From: Nocardia anaemiae NBRC 100462
GTDB taxonomy: Bacteria; Actinomycetota; Actinomycetes; Mycobacteriales; Mycobacteriaceae
DNA: 64,000 nucleotides
Assembly (NCBI RefSeq): GCF_001612725.1
Contig: NZ_BDAZ01000034.1
Coordinates: forward strand, 62,001-126,000
Reading direction: 5' to 3'
The translations under genes were made by a program, and so were the position numbers. Below, piece by piece: positions 15,313 to 25,449 of the stretch. Numbering within the stretch: the first letter of the stretch is position 1; every line of letters starts with the position of its first letter. A model generated the notes under the pieces. It was not told the origin of the DNA, searched no databases, and saw only the letters and a program-made list of their open reading frames with translations.

Positions 15313-17736
15313 TCAGGCACTCCCGCCCGGTGAGCTCGGAAGTAGCGTGTGCTTGTCGCCCTGAACTGCGCCCGCGATCCACCAGGCGGCCTCGACCAGC
15401 ACGATGCCGACGGCGCCGCAGATGAACGCCGCGGTGGTGAGCTCGATATTCGAGGGGTCGAGTTTGAAGAAATGCCTGGTGAACGGGATTGTGAACAACA
15501 GCACATAGGCGAGGATCGAGGCGCCGATGAGCACCACCTTCCACCACACGTACGGCCGGGCCACGATGGCCAGCACCCACACCGCGATCATGATCAGGGT
15601 GATGAGCGCGGTGGTGCCCGCCTGCTCCTTCTGCTCGAAGGTGGCGTGCGGTCCCGCGTAGGCGATCAGATACGCGACGAAGGTGGCGATGCCGATCACC
15701 ACACCGGAGGGAATCGCCAAACGCATGACGCGCGAGACGAATCCGGAGCGGGCGCGTTCATTGTTCGGAGCCAGCGACAGGATGAAGGCCGGAATGCCGA
15801 TAGTGAACCAGGCCGCGATCGTGACATGCCTTGGCAGGAACGGATATCCGATCGGTTCGTAGTCGAAGATCTGTGAGCCCACACCGGCGATGCCGATCAG
15901 GAAGGCGAGCAGCACCGAATACACGGTCTTGGTGAGGAACAGATTCGAGACCCGCTCGATATTGCCGATCACCCGGCGGCCCTCGCCGACCACATACGGC
16001 AGGGTGGCGAATTTGTTGTCCAACAACACGATCTGGGCGACCGCGCGCGTTGCCGGACTGCCCGAGCCCATGGCGACACCGATATCGGAATCCTTCAGTG
16101 CCAGTACATCGTTCACGCCGTCACCGGTCATGGCGACGGTGTGGCCGCGAGATTGCAAGGCGCCCACCATGGCTCGCTTCTGATCCGGGCGCACCCGGCC
16201 GAAGGTGGTCTCGCGCTCGAGCACATCGGCGAGTGCGGGACGGTCCTCGGGCAGTTCGCGGGCATCGACCGCGTGATCACCGCCGCGCAGATCCAGTGAC
16301 GATGCCACCGCGCCGACCGAGACGGCATTGTCGCCGGAGATCACCTTGATCGAAACCTGCTGGCTGGCAAAGTAATCGAGGGTCTCGCGGGCATCGGGAC
16401 GCACCTTCTGTTCGAGCACGACCAGGGCGGCGGGGTCGACGACGCCCGGTGCGTCGGCGGCATCGACCGGACGGTCGCTGCGCGCGAGCAGCAGAATGCG
16501 CAGGCCCGATGAGCCGAGTTCCTCTGCGACACGGGCATCTTCCGAACTCGGATCCAGCAGCACATCGGGTGCGCCGAGCAGCCAGTCGCCGTGCTCGCCG
16601 TAGGAGAACCCGCTCCACTTCTTCGCCGAGGAGAACGGCGCGACCGCGGTGTGCCGCCAATTCGGCTTATCGGTCAGCTCCTCGCCGATGGCCTGCACGC
16701 TCGCATTCGGGCGCGGATCGTCGGCGGCCATGGCGGCCAAGGCCTGTCGCACCTCGGCGTCGTCGAACCTGCCGAGCGTCTTGATATCCGACAGGCGCAT
16801 CCCGTTCTCGGTGAGCGTGCCGGTCTTATCCGCGCAGACCACATCGACGCGGGCCAGCCCCTCGATAGCGGGCAATTCCTGCACCAGACATTGGCGTCTA
16901 CCCAGACGCACCACGCCGACCGCGAAGGCGACCGAGGTCATCAGCACCAAGCCCTCGGGCACCATCGGTACCAGTGCCGCGACCATGCCGGTGACGGCGG
17001 GCCGCCAGGACTCCTTACTGGAGAACAACTGGTTGTAGATGCTCAGCAGACCCGCCGGGATCAACAGATAGGTAATGACCTTGAGGATGGTGTCGATACC
17101 GCTGCGCAATTCGGACTTGACCAGCGTGAACTTGCTCGCCTCTTCGGCCAGCTTCGCGGCGTAGGCATCTTTACCGACTTTCGTCGCACGGTAGGCGCCG
17201 GAGCCGGAAACGACGTAGCTGCCCGACATCACCGCCGCGCCGATGGGCTTGTCCACCGGGTCGGCCTCCCCGGTGAGCAGCGATTCGTCGACCTCGAGCA
17301 GCGCGGACTCCTCGACCGTGCCGTCGACGACGATCTGGTCGCCGGGGCCGAGCTCGATCAGATCGTCGAGGACGACCTCCTTCGGCGCCACCTCGAGCGC
17401 CTGTCCGTCGCGGCGCACGGTCGGCTTGGCCTGGCTGACAATGGCCAATTGGTCCAGGGTGCGCTTGGCGCGGATCTCCTGGATGATGCCGACCGCGCTA
17501 TTGGCGATGATCAGCAGACCGAACATGCCGTCGATAATCGAGCCGGTCGCCAGCACCAGGATGAACAGCACACCGAGGATGGCATTGATCCGGGTGAAGA
17601 CATTGGCACGGACGATGTCGCGTACGGATCGGCTCGCCCGGTCCGGCACGTCATTGGTCAGCCCGTCGCGGCGACGTTGCTCGACCTCCGCCGCGGTCAG
17701 CCCGATGACGGCCGAATGGGGCACGGTAATCGACAT
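15313..17736 (-). CDS. ctpE: P-type cation ATPase, CtpE family
   Basis: An 807-residue membrane ATPase. The actuator motif LTGEAD (about 154-159), the membrane motif PEGLVLM, the phosphorylation motif DKTGTLTEN (Asp303) and the hinge TGDGVNDVLALKDSD are all present, with about ten membrane helices. It follows M. tuberculosis CtpE (Rv0908) closely along its length; that protein is reported as a calcium transporter. The ATG at 17736 is chosen because longer frames would run into rarD, whose start is only 34 bp away on the other strand. Confidence 0.92.
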   Translation of the reverse strand: MSITVPHSAVIGLTAAEVEQRRRDGLTNDVPDRASRSVRDIVRANVFTRINAILGVLFILVLATGSIIDGMFGLLIIANSAVGIIQEIRAKRTLDQLAIVSQAKPTVRRDGQALEVAPKEVVLDDLIELGPGDQIVVDGTVEESALLEVDESLLTGEADPVDKPIGAAVMSGSYVVSGSGAYRATKVGKDAYAAKLAEEASKFTLVKSELRSGIDTILKVITYLLIPAGLLSIYNQLFSSKESWRPAVTGMVAALVPMVPEGLVLMTSVAFAVGVVRLGRRQCLVQELPAIEGLARVDVVCADKTGTLTENGMRLSDIKTLGRFDDAEVRQALAAMAADDPRPNASVQAIGEELTDKPNWRHTAVAPFSSAKKWSGFSYGEHGDWLLGAPDVLLDPSSEDARVAEELGSSGLRILLLARSDRPVDAADAPGVVDPAALVVLEQKVRPDARETLDYFASQQVSIKVISGDNAVSVGAVASSLDLRGGDHAVDARELPEDRPALADVLERETTFGRVRPDQKRAMVGALQSRGHTVAMTGDGVNDVLALKDSDIGVAMGSGSPATRAVAQIVLLDNKFATLPYVVGEGRRVIGNIERVSNLFLTKTVYSVLLAFLIGIAGVGSQIFDYEPIGYPFLPRHVTIAAWFTIGIPAFILSLAPNNERARSGFVSRVMRLAIPSGVVIGIATFVAYLIAYAGPHATFEQKEQAGTTALITLIMIAVWVLAIVARPYVWWKVVLIGASILAYVLLFTIPFTRHFFKLDPSNIELTTAAFICGAVGIVLVEAAWWIAGAVQGDKHTLLPSSPGGSA

Positions 17737-17770
17737 GACCGCAAGGCTACCGAGAACTACGGTCGGTAGG

Positions 17771-18691
17771 GTGCAGCGAAGCAGGGCGGTCCCGGGTGTG
17801 GTGTTCGGTACAGGCGCATTTCTGATCTGGGGGCTGTTTCCGGCGTACTTCGGGTTGCTGGCCTTCGCCAATCCGGCCGAGGTGGTGGCGCAGCGAATTC
17901 TGTGGACGTTGGTGCTGGTGCTGGTGGTACTGGCGATTACCGGGCAGCTCGGTGGGCTGCGCGGAATCGCCCCGCGCACCTGGCGGATGGCGGCGGTGGC
18001 CATCGCGGCGCTATCGATCAACTGGGGCGTGTACGTCTACGGCGTCACCTCCGGGCATGTGGTGGAGTGTGCGCTGGGCTATTTCATCAATCCGCTGGTG
18101 ACCGTGGCATTCGGCGTGCTGATATTCCGTGAGCGATTGGCCAGGGCGCAGTGGGCCGCGCTGGGTCTTGGTGCGGTTGCGGTCGCCGTGCTCACCGTCG
18201 ACTACGGCAGACCGCCGCTCATCGCGCTGGCGCTGGCCTGTTCATTCGCCACCTACGGGCTGGTGAAGAAGGTGATCGCGCTGGACGCACTGCACGGAAT
18301 CGCGGCCGAGGGTCTGGTCGCCGCACCGTTCGCGCTGGCCTTCGTGATCGTCTTCGCGGTGACCGGGCGCAGCGAATTCGCCAGTGGCATCGCGCATTCC
18401 GGACTGATGATCTCGACCGGTCCGGTCACCCTGCTGCCGCTACTGCTGTTCGCCGTTGCCGCGCAACGGGTTCCGCTCTCGACCATGGGACTGCTGCAGT
18501 ACCTCACGCCCGCGCTGCAGATGGCCTGGGGCGTGGCCGTCGCGCATGAGCCGATGCCCGCGTCGCGGTGGGCCGGTTTCGCACTCATCTGGGCGGCACT
18601 GGCGATTTTCACCGGCGACGCGCTGATCCGCGGTCGGCGGCGGATCAGGACCGCGCAGCCCGAACCGGCCAGTTCAGCAGACCACCGCTGA
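17771..18691 (+). CDS. rarD: RarD-type EamA drug/metabolite transporter
   Basis: A 306-residue inner-membrane protein with about ten hydrophobic helices in two EamA repeats. The opening GAFLIWGLFPAYFGLL, SINWGVYVYGV and the ending PALQMAWGV are characteristic of RarD proteins. The substrate is unknown. The GTG at 17771 lies 34 bp from the divergent ctpE start with no clear Shine-Dalgarno, so a leaderless transcript is possible; a GTG about 12 codons later is an alternative. Confidence 0.88.
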   Translation: MQRSRAVPGVVFGTGAFLIWGLFPAYFGLLAFANPAEVVAQRILWTLVLVLVVLAITGQLGGLRGIAPRTWRMAAVAIAALSINWGVYVYGVTSGHVVECALGYFINPLVTVAFGVLIFRERLARAQWAALGLGAVAVAVLTVDYGRPPLIALALACSFATYGLVKKVIALDALHGIAAEGLVAAPFALAFVIVFAVTGRSEFASGIAHSGLMISTGPVTLLPLLLFAVAAQRVPLSTMGLLQYLTPALQMAWGVAVAHEPMPASRWAGFALIWAALAIFTGDALIRGRRRIRTAQPEPASSADHR

Positions 18692-18827
18692 CCTGCCCTT
18701 CCCAGCCATGGGGTCGTAGTGAGGGCACAGTTTTCCACGCGATCGCTTGTCGATTCCGACAGCACGGAACCGGCCTTGTCCTCGGGTACATTGGCCGCGA
18801 AAACCGCAGGCGGCGGAAGGTTTCTTG

Positions 18828-19745
18828 ATGCTGGACGATGCGCAGCTGGATCGAGCGACGGGTGTGCTGCTCGGCACCGCGGCAGGCGACGCGCTCGGGG
18901 CAGGATACGAATTCACCTGGCCCGGACCGCATGTCGCGATCGAGATGATCGGCGGCGGGCCCTGCCGATGGGCGCCGGGACAGTGGACCGATGACACATC
19001 GATGGCGATTGCCATCGCGCTGGCCGCCGATAAGCGGACGGGCATCGATCTCGACGAGGTGGCGGCCGGATTCGTCCGGTGGTTCGATTCCGATCCGCCG
19101 GATATCGGCATCCAGACCCGCGCCGTGCTCTCGGTGCGCCCGCGCTCGGCCCGGGAGATGCAGATGCAGGCAATGTCCTTGCACGGCAAGACCGGCGGCA
19201 ACGGTTCGCTGATGCGCACCGCGCCCGTCGCCCTCGCATACCTCGGCGATGCCGACGAATGCGTCCGCATGGCCGGTGCGATCGGCGCGCTCACCCATCA
19301 CGACCAGCAGGCCATCGAGGCGTGCAAGATCTGGACCTACGCCATCCGGCACGCCGTACTCACCGGCACCTTCGACGGTGTCCGCGACTTCGTGGACGCC
19401 TCGCCGAGCGCCGCCTACTGGACCCATCTGCTCGACCAGGCCGAAGCCGGTGGCCCGCAAGACTTTTCGAATAACGGCTGGGTCGTCCACGCGCTGCAGA
19501 CCGCCTGGTGGGCCATCACCACCGCCGATGCCTCCGGCCCGGACCACCTCCCCCGCGCACTCGAACTCTGCGTCCGCGCGGGTGGCGACACCGACACCAC
19601 CGCCGCCATCGCGGGCGGCCTGCTCGGCGCCCGCTGGGGCGCCACCGCCATCCCGCATCACTGGCGTCAACTCTTGCACGGCTACCCGGGTTACACCGCC
19701 GCGGACCTCGTCAACCTGGCCATCCGCATCGCGACCAAGATCTAG
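18828..19745 (+). CDS. ADP-ribosylglycohydrolase (DraG family)
   Basis: A 305-residue hydrolase expected to remove ADP-ribose from proteins or small molecules using two magnesium ions. The metal-binding motifs WTDDTSMA and GGDTDTTAAIAGGLLGARWG are complete, and GVLLGTAAGDALGAGYEF opens the domain. The ATG at 18828 has GGAAGG seven bases upstream. No nitrogenase genes are near, so dinitrogenase reductase is not the target here. Convergent with the arabinosyltransferase gene. Confidence 0.9.
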   Translation: MLDDAQLDRATGVLLGTAAGDALGAGYEFTWPGPHVAIEMIGGGPCRWAPGQWTDDTSMAIAIALAADKRTGIDLDEVAAGFVRWFDSDPPDIGIQTRAVLSVRPRSAREMQMQAMSLHGKTGGNGSLMRTAPVALAYLGDADECVRMAGAIGALTHHDQQAIEACKIWTYAIRHAVLTGTFDGVRDFVDASPSAAYWTHLLDQAEAGGPQDFSNNGWVVHALQTAWWAITTADASGPDHLPRALELCVRAGGDTDTTAAIAGGLLGARWGATAIPHHWRQLLHGYPGYTAADLVNLAIRIATKI

Positions 19746-19909
19746 GCGCCTCGCGCCGACTATCAGGCAGCGGTGGTAAACGTCGTCGCCGCCACAGTGC
19801 TCGGATGCGGAATCGGCTTCCCGTCAGCGGCATCGCAATACCCCCCGGTTGTGACCTCTCCGTCGAGCGGCACGTTACGCGCGGGCACCGACAGGTTCGT
19901 CCACGCCGG

Positions 19910-22900
19910 TCAGTAGGCGGTGTTGATGTGGCCGGGGCTCCACAAGCCGGAGTGGTCCTGCTGGGTGATTTCCGGTTCGGCGGGATCGGCCTTGGGGTCG
20001 ATACGGACCAGTTGTTGGAGTTCGCCCCAGTCACGACGCCAGTCCTGATCGAGGTAAGTGGCCAGAGTGCGCGGACGCAGGAGCATATTGGACCAGCCGA
20101 GCGGGCCGCCACCGTCGTGGCTCTGCCAAAGGGTGGTGATTTCGGCGCCCGGACGGTCCGGGAGAATGCGATAGGCCGGGACCTCGGCGATATTGTCGCG
20201 GTGGTCGTAGGGGCGCTGGTTGGGGAATTGCAGGCCGACCATCCAGTCGGTGAGGACCGGGACCTGGGAGCCGACAACATCGTCCAGCGTTCTGGTCTGC
20301 GGCACCCGCGGCGGGGTGACGGCCAGCCACTGCTTCGGATTGCGGTCGCGGTCGACGGCGACGATCCGGATAACGTCCGCGCCGGTGGGGATTTCGCTGA
20401 ACGGTACGCGCAGGTTGCGCCAGGACGGCTCCGGTCCGATGTCGATCGGGGTGACCTTGCCCATGGGCTGCGCGGTAGTCGTGGAATCAGTTGCGCCGTA
20501 TTCGATTTCGAGGGTCTGCCCTGGGGTGACAATGCCGTCGGCGTCGACCGAGCGGATCCGGCCCGCCGCGGTCAGCGCGATAATGCCATGGCGGTCAACG
20601 GGTTCCGGGAGCCGGTACCACCCGGTGGTCAGGTCGGCGGGTCCCGCGTCACCGGAGCCGTAGCTGCCGAGCACCGGCGTGGTCGACGCATTCAGTCCGA
20701 AAGGCAGTGCGGCGGTGGCGGTTCCAGCGGTGTTCTCCGAGGCCGACTTGCTGCTCAGCGCGTCGGCGATACTGCCGGTCGGACTCGAATCGTCGTCGGG
20801 TCGCAGGTCGGCGGCCACCCCCGAACCGGTGAATCCGGTACCGGTGCCCGACAGCGTGCTCACCGCATCGCCGGTCAGCGGCCGCAGCATGCCCGCATTC
20901 GGATCGGTCTCCACCAGCACATGACCGGCCAGACCCGCCGTCTTCCCGGTCAGCGCCTCGATATTCGAGCGCGCCAGCGAGAATGCCGGGCCCTGGGCCA
21001 CAGCCGCCTTGGCGAAGGAGCCGACATCCCAGACCACGAGCAGTGCCAGCGCGATGGTCAGCGGCGGCAGCACCGAGACCCGCCACGCGAGACGCGAAAC
21101 CCGATGCGGGGTACCGGGTTCCGGTGCCCGCACATGCCACCACGCGGCCACGGCGAGCAATGCGGCGGCAGCGAGCAGGAAGAGCTTGTTGAGCTCGACA
21201 CCGGCGATCACCGGCGGCTTATCCCACCACGGAATGCCGTAAGACGAGACGTACCACCACTTATTGGGGCCGGAGAACACCAGCGCGAGCAGAAACGCGA
21301 CCACCGCGGCGAACAGCGCGCGATAGCGCGGCGCCCGCAAAACCCTTGGGGCGACCGCCATCGCGGTCACCATGGCGACGGCACCGGCGACGCCCGCGTA
21401 CACGCCGAAGTGATGGGTCCACTTGGTCGGCGTGACCATGATCAGCAACAGCGCGCCGACGGTGACGCCGAGGATGCGCCGGGTCGGCCCGGCCGCCAGC
21501 AATGGAATCCGACCGCCCTTGCGCAGCAGGACAATGACGCACACGATGAGCCCCGCCAACATCGCGAGCACACCGATTCGGCGGCCGACCGATCCGTCCG
21601 TCTCGCCCTGGAAGAGATACTGATAGCGCAGATAGTCGTTGAACCACTCGACATCCGGGCCGACGATGTGGTGGATCCGCTTCATCTCGAACATCGCCGC
21701 CAAAGGCTGATCGGCGAACATGATCGCCAGCGCCACGATACCGGCGGCCAGCAGCGGGGCGAGCAGCATCGCATACCCGACCACCCCGGACCGCAACGAT
21801 CCCCGAGTCCCGGTGCGGTCCATGATGATTCGCGCGACCGGTCGCAAGCCCGCCAGCAGCGCCGCGATACAGATCACACCCGACGGCCCGGCGGTACAGG
21901 CGAAGGCGGCGACCAGGATCGCGAATCCGGCTGGCAGCAGCCGCCGGGTGGCAATGGCGCGCTCGACCAGACACCAGGTGAGCAGCAGTCCCAGCGCGAC
22001 CGGCGGTTCCGGACGCAGCCCGTTGTCATAGGCCAGCCAGATGGTCAGGAAACCGAGTGCGCCGGTCCACATCGCGACGCGGTCGCGCCGCACCGCGACC
22101 CCGAGCCGGGGCGCCACCTCACGGCTGAGCAGCAGCCACATCAACACACCGCAGCACAGCGCGGGCAGCCGCACCCATGGACTGGCGGTACTGACCTGCG
22201 TCATGATCCGGATCAGGTCGTAATACGGTGTGCCGACCGGATTCTCGGGCACGCCGAAGTAGGCGAAATAGTTGGCCATATAGCCCGCGACACCCGACGC
22301 ACGGGCCATGCCGAACTGATAGCCGTCATCGGAGGTGGTCGACCCGATGAAGTACCAGACCACCATCGTGCCGAGCACCACCGCATCGACCAGTGTGAAC
22401 GTCCACCAGCGCTGCGGCAGGAACCGGCGCACCCGCCGTCCGTCCACTCGGTCGAGCCGATACAGCGCGACGAGCGCGACAATCGTGCACAAGACCGCGA
22501 GCCAGATCGCCACGCGCTTCAGCGGAGTCGGCGTCGAGGAGAACCGGGTGTCGAGTTCAGCAGTGACGCGCGCACCGTCGGCCGCGGCCAGATCGCTGAA
22601 GATGCCCACCATCTGTGGCCGATAGTCGCCATTGAGCACCAACGGGAATCCGGACGCCTCGAATCCGACCAGCGTGGCGGTCGCGCTGGTGTTATCGGCG
22701 TGCACGGTGAGTTCACAGCCCGGAACCAGTTCGGCCACCGGCACGCTGAGCAATGCCTGATTGCGCAGTACGACATCCAGCCGCGCCGGAGTGTCGGCTC
22801 CGGCCCGCACGCGGGCGACGAATCCGTAACGCTCGAGATCCGGTGCGCCATCGGGTCCGGTCGCCGCGAGCGTGCCGCCCTTCGCGCTGAGCTGGTCGAT

Positions 22901-23164
22901 CGCTGTGCACGGCAGGGTGGCGTCGAAAGTCAATGGCGCATAGGAGATCAGCGGCGCCTCGATACTGCGCGCCGAACCCGCCTGCGGCCAGGTCAGCGTC
23001 GCCGCGTCCACCCGCACCGGCAGCAGCGGCACGGCGACGGCGAACAATGCGCCCAACAGCCCCGCGACCGGACCGGCCCAACCCCTCCGCGTCTTCGATT
23101 GTGCCGTCCCGAGTTCGGATTCCTCGACGGACGGCTGCCCCGCCCACACCATCGTGTCAGCCAC
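19910..23164 (-). CDS. Arabinosyltransferase of the Emb family
   Basis: A 1084-residue GT-C glycosyltransferase that adds arabinofuranose from decaprenyl-phosphoryl-arabinose during arabinogalactan or lipoarabinomannan synthesis. After an N-terminal helix and carbohydrate-binding region come many membrane helices; the catalytic DDGY (Asp279-Asp280) sits in STTSDDGYQFGMARASG, whose Met aligns with the ethambutol-linked Met306 of M. tuberculosis EmbB. The C-terminal sugar-binding part ends in ATYLDQDWRRDWGEL and HSGLWSPGHI, as in EmbA/B/C. Start is GTG 23164, or ATG 23152. It stands alone here, so which of EmbA, B or C it equals is open. Confidence 0.93.
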   Translation of the reverse strand: MADTMVWAGQPSVEESELGTAQSKTRRGWAGPVAGLLGALFAVAVPLLPVRVDAATLTWPQAGSARSIEAPLISYAPLTFDATLPCTAIDQLSAKGGTLAATGPDGAPDLERYGFVARVRAGADTPARLDVVLRNQALLSVPVAELVPGCELTVHADNTSATATLVGFEASGFPLVLNGDYRPQMVGIFSDLAAADGARVTAELDTRFSSTPTPLKRVAIWLAVLCTIVALVALYRLDRVDGRRVRRFLPQRWWTFTLVDAVVLGTMVVWYFIGSTTSDDGYQFGMARASGVAGYMANYFAYFGVPENPVGTPYYDLIRIMTQVSTASPWVRLPALCCGVLMWLLLSREVAPRLGVAVRRDRVAMWTGALGFLTIWLAYDNGLRPEPPVALGLLLTWCLVERAIATRRLLPAGFAILVAAFACTAGPSGVICIAALLAGLRPVARIIMDRTGTRGSLRSGVVGYAMLLAPLLAAGIVALAIMFADQPLAAMFEMKRIHHIVGPDVEWFNDYLRYQYLFQGETDGSVGRRIGVLAMLAGLIVCVIVLLRKGGRIPLLAAGPTRRILGVTVGALLLIMVTPTKWTHHFGVYAGVAGAVAMVTAMAVAPRVLRAPRYRALFAAVVAFLLALVFSGPNKWWYVSSYGIPWWDKPPVIAGVELNKLFLLAAAALLAVAAWWHVRAPEPGTPHRVSRLAWRVSVLPPLTIALALLVVWDVGSFAKAAVAQGPAFSLARSNIEALTGKTAGLAGHVLVETDPNAGMLRPLTGDAVSTLSGTGTGFTGSGVAADLRPDDDSSPTGSIADALSSKSASENTAGTATAALPFGLNASTTPVLGSYGSGDAGPADLTTGWYRLPEPVDRHGIIALTAAGRIRSVDADGIVTPGQTLEIEYGATDSTTTAQPMGKVTPIDIGPEPSWRNLRVPFSEIPTGADVIRIVAVDRDRNPKQWLAVTPPRVPQTRTLDDVVGSQVPVLTDWMVGLQFPNQRPYDHRDNIAEVPAYRILPDRPGAEITTLWQSHDGGGPLGWSNMLLRPRTLATYLDQDWRRDWGELQQLVRIDPKADPAEPEITQQDHSGLWSPGHINTAY

Positions 23165-23319
23165 GGGGCCTGATCCTAACGGTAACTATTTCGAACGAAA
23201 GTTCTTGCCAGCGTGCGGCATTGATTCTCAGCAAGCGCACAGCTGTCGCGGCCGACACCGGGTCGGCCGCGCCAGCTGGCCCTTTCGAGCGACCTGCAAG
23301 CAGTCGCTACCGAGCGAAC

Positions 23320-23817
23320 TCAGCCGCAGGCCGAGGACTGCTGGCCGAGGTTGGTCAGCATGGTGCAGGCCCAGGCCTTCTGGATCTTCCACTTGCCGTT
23401 CTCGGCGACGAACGGCACGTCGATAATGTTCTCCTGACCGTTCAGCACGACCTTGGCCTTGGCATTGACGCTGTCGCCGAAGCTGGTCACATCGGTGACC
23501 GTCACACTGATGTTGGCGTTCTTGGCGGCCTCGGCGAGGCGGTTCGGCAGTTCCGGATCGGCCTCGGCGCCCTGCACGCCGTCGAGCTTCTCCGAATTGG
23601 GTATCGACGGATCGAGGGCACGCTGCAGCTGGGTGTTCAGGTCCGCGACGGAGGGGACCGGCGGCAGATTGGTGGTCGCGTTGGCCGAGGCCTTGGCGCT
23701 GGTACTGGTCTTCGCGGCCGGCTTGCTGTCTTTGTCATCGCTGCAGGCGGTCATGCCGAGTGCGGCGACGACGGCCAGGGCGGCGATGGCGATGCGTCCA
23801 GTCTTACGAAGCTTCAA
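23320..23817 (-). CDS. Mtb12-like lipoprotein
   Basis: A 165-residue exported protein with signal peptide and lipobox LGMTAC (Cys about residue 26), a low-complexity Lys/Thr/Ser/Ala linker, and a domain similar to the low-molecular-weight antigen Mtb12/CFP-2 of mycobacteria. The domain runs from about residue 50 and includes VPFVAENGKWKIQKAWACTML with a Cys pair. The start is TTG at 23817, chosen for AAAGGA seven bases upstream and because the signal peptide begins there. Function of the family is unknown. Confidence 0.82.
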   Translation of the reverse strand: MKLRKTGRIAIAALAVVAALGMTACSDDKDSKPAAKTSTSAKASANATTNLPPVPSVADLNTQLQRALDPSIPNSEKLDGVQGAEADPELPNRLAEAAKNANISVTVTDVTSFGDSVNAKAKVVLNGQENIIDVPFVAENGKWKIQKAWACTMLTNLGQQSSACG

Positions 23818-23913
23818 CTGCTCGTCCTTTACGTTCGAGTAGGTACATGTCGTTCCACCAACGGCAGCCGTCACCCGAACCGGCGACGCTGCACGAATGA
23901 CCCAGGCTACCTG

Positions 23914-25449
23914 TCAGCGGAGACTGCCGAGCGGATCCGCCCGGGACAGACTGATGTCGTCGGCGGCAAAGGTACGCGCCGGACCGGGCCCTGTCGAGCT
24001 GGTCTCGAACCGAACAGTAACCACACCGAGTCCGGCGCCCTGCACCCACCCGTGCCCGAATTCGGGGTGGGTGACATCCAGTCCTGGATACCACAGCGTC
24101 GCGTTCCGCACCGGCGAATCGTCCTGAGCTGCACCGACGCTCGGCCGCGTGGTCGTGGGGACCGGGGATGTCGCGGTGTCCATCACCTCGACGCCGGGCG
24201 GCCCGACCGACGCCCCCGCGCCGAGCTCGATGCCGCCGTCCTCAGCCCCGGGCGGCCCCACCGGTCGGCCCCAGTCATCGGAGTGCGGCGCGTCGCCCTC
24301 CCAGACACCCGCATCCTCGACCGGCGCCTGATCCAACTCCGGAAACAACGACTCCTGCCGGACCGTCGACAACCCGCCGTAGCCCACCCCGACCAGCCGA
24401 ATCGGCCCGAGCTCGGCCGGATCAATGGCCGAGCGCTGCGCCGCCGTCGTCAGCGTGGCCAGCTCGGTCGTCGCATACGGCAAGGTGAACGACCTGGTCA
24501 CAATGCTCATATCGGATTTCTTCAGCTTCAGCACCACCGTGCGCGCGGCCCGGCCGTCCTTTTCCAGACGCCGGTGCGCGGCTGCGGCCATGGTGTCGAT
24601 CGCCGGACGTAGCTGGGCCATCGTGACGATATCGGTCTCATAGGTGTTCTCTGCGCTGATCTGTTTGGCCTCGGCCCGCTCGGCGACCGGCCGGTCGTCG
24701 ATGCCGCGGGCCAGCCGGTGCAGTGCCGCACCGACGCTGCCGCCGAGTATGGACACCGCCTCCGATTCCGGCAGCGCCGCGAAGGCGCCGACGGTCTCGA
24801 TACCCAGCGAACGCAACCGGCCCTCGGCCACCGGACCGATCCCCCACAGCTTGCGCACCGGCAGCCCGGCCAGCAGTCGCTGCTGCTCATCCGGCGAAAC
24901 CACCCGTACCCCATCGGGTTTGGCCATTCCGGAGGCGATCTTGGCCAGCTGCTTACCAGTGCCCGCACCGACCGAGGCGACCAGCCCGGTCCGCTTCCGC
25001 ACCAGCGCGCGCAAGTCCTCGCAGAATTCGAGCACCTGCTCGACGGTCGCGCCCGCCAACTCGGCGGGCTCACCGAACGCCTCGTCGAACGACAATGTCT
25101 CCAGCACCGGAATGCGGCTGCGCAGTGCATCGAACACCCGCGCACTGACCACGCTGTAGACCGCACCGCGCGGCGGCACCACCACCGCGGTCACCCCTAC
25201 CAACCGCCGGGCCTGATGCATCGGCATGGCCGAGCGCGCACCGAATACCCGCGCCTCATAGCTCGCCCCCGCGACCACACCGCGTCCACCGGTGCCGCCG
25301 ACCAACACCGGACGCCCGCGCAGTGTGGGCCGGGTCAACTGTTCGACCGAAGCGAAGAAGGCATCCATATCGATGTGCAGCACCCACCGCCGAGCCGTTC
25401 GCACGGACGCGCCTTCCCCGGCGGCCACAGCGGTGTTGTCGGTGCTCAC
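23914..25449 (-). CDS. dinX: Y-family DNA polymerase IV, DinX type
   Basis: Translesion polymerase of 511 residues. HIDMDAFFASVEQ holds the first catalytic Asp and the FF steric gate, LSFDEAF the catalytic Asp-Glu, then the thumb and little-finger domains. RQESLFPEL matches a beta-clamp binding motif. The C-terminus continues about 120 residues with a Pro/Gly-rich linker and a conserved block (HPEFGHGWVQGAG, VTVRFET) also found in M. tuberculosis DinX (Rv1537), longer than ordinary DinB. The GTG at 25449 (MSTDNT) is preferred. No convincing LexA box lies upstream. Confidence 0.92.
   Translation of the reverse strand: MSTDNTAVAAGEGASVRTARRWVLHIDMDAFFASVEQLTRPTLRGRPVLVGGTGGRGVVAGASYEARVFGARSAMPMHQARRLVGVTAVVVPPRGAVYSVVSARVFDALRSRIPVLETLSFDEAFGEPAELAGATVEQVLEFCEDLRALVRKRTGLVASVGAGTGKQLAKIASGMAKPDGVRVVSPDEQQRLLAGLPVRKLWGIGPVAEGRLRSLGIETVGAFAALPESEAVSILGGSVGAALHRLARGIDDRPVAERAEAKQISAENTYETDIVTMAQLRPAIDTMAAAAHRRLEKDGRAARTVVLKLKKSDMSIVTRSFTLPYATTELATLTTAAQRSAIDPAELGPIRLVGVGYGGLSTVRQESLFPELDQAPVEDAGVWEGDAPHSDDWGRPVGPPGAEDGGIELGAGASVGPPGVEVMDTATSPVPTTTRPSVGAAQDDSPVRNATLWYPGLDVTHPEFGHGWVQGAGLGVVTVRFETSSTGPGPARTFAADDISLSRADPLGSLR

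Noticed and set aside
17243..17770. Upstream extension of rarD
   Set aside because: It would lie entirely antisense to ctpE, and RarD begins at the hydrophobic segment after 17771.
19508..23173. Very long open frame (over 1200 codons) on the plus strand opposite the emb gene
   Set aside because: It is rich in Arg, Gly, His and Gln with no domain pattern, the usual antisense shadow of a high-G+C gene. The minus-strand protein has clear Emb homology.
23191..23206. LexA-like sequence TCGAACGAAAGTTCTT upstream of emb
   Set aside because: The left half is perfect but the right half ends TT instead of GA, losing the conserved CG of the core; SOS control of an arabinosyltransferase is also unlikely.
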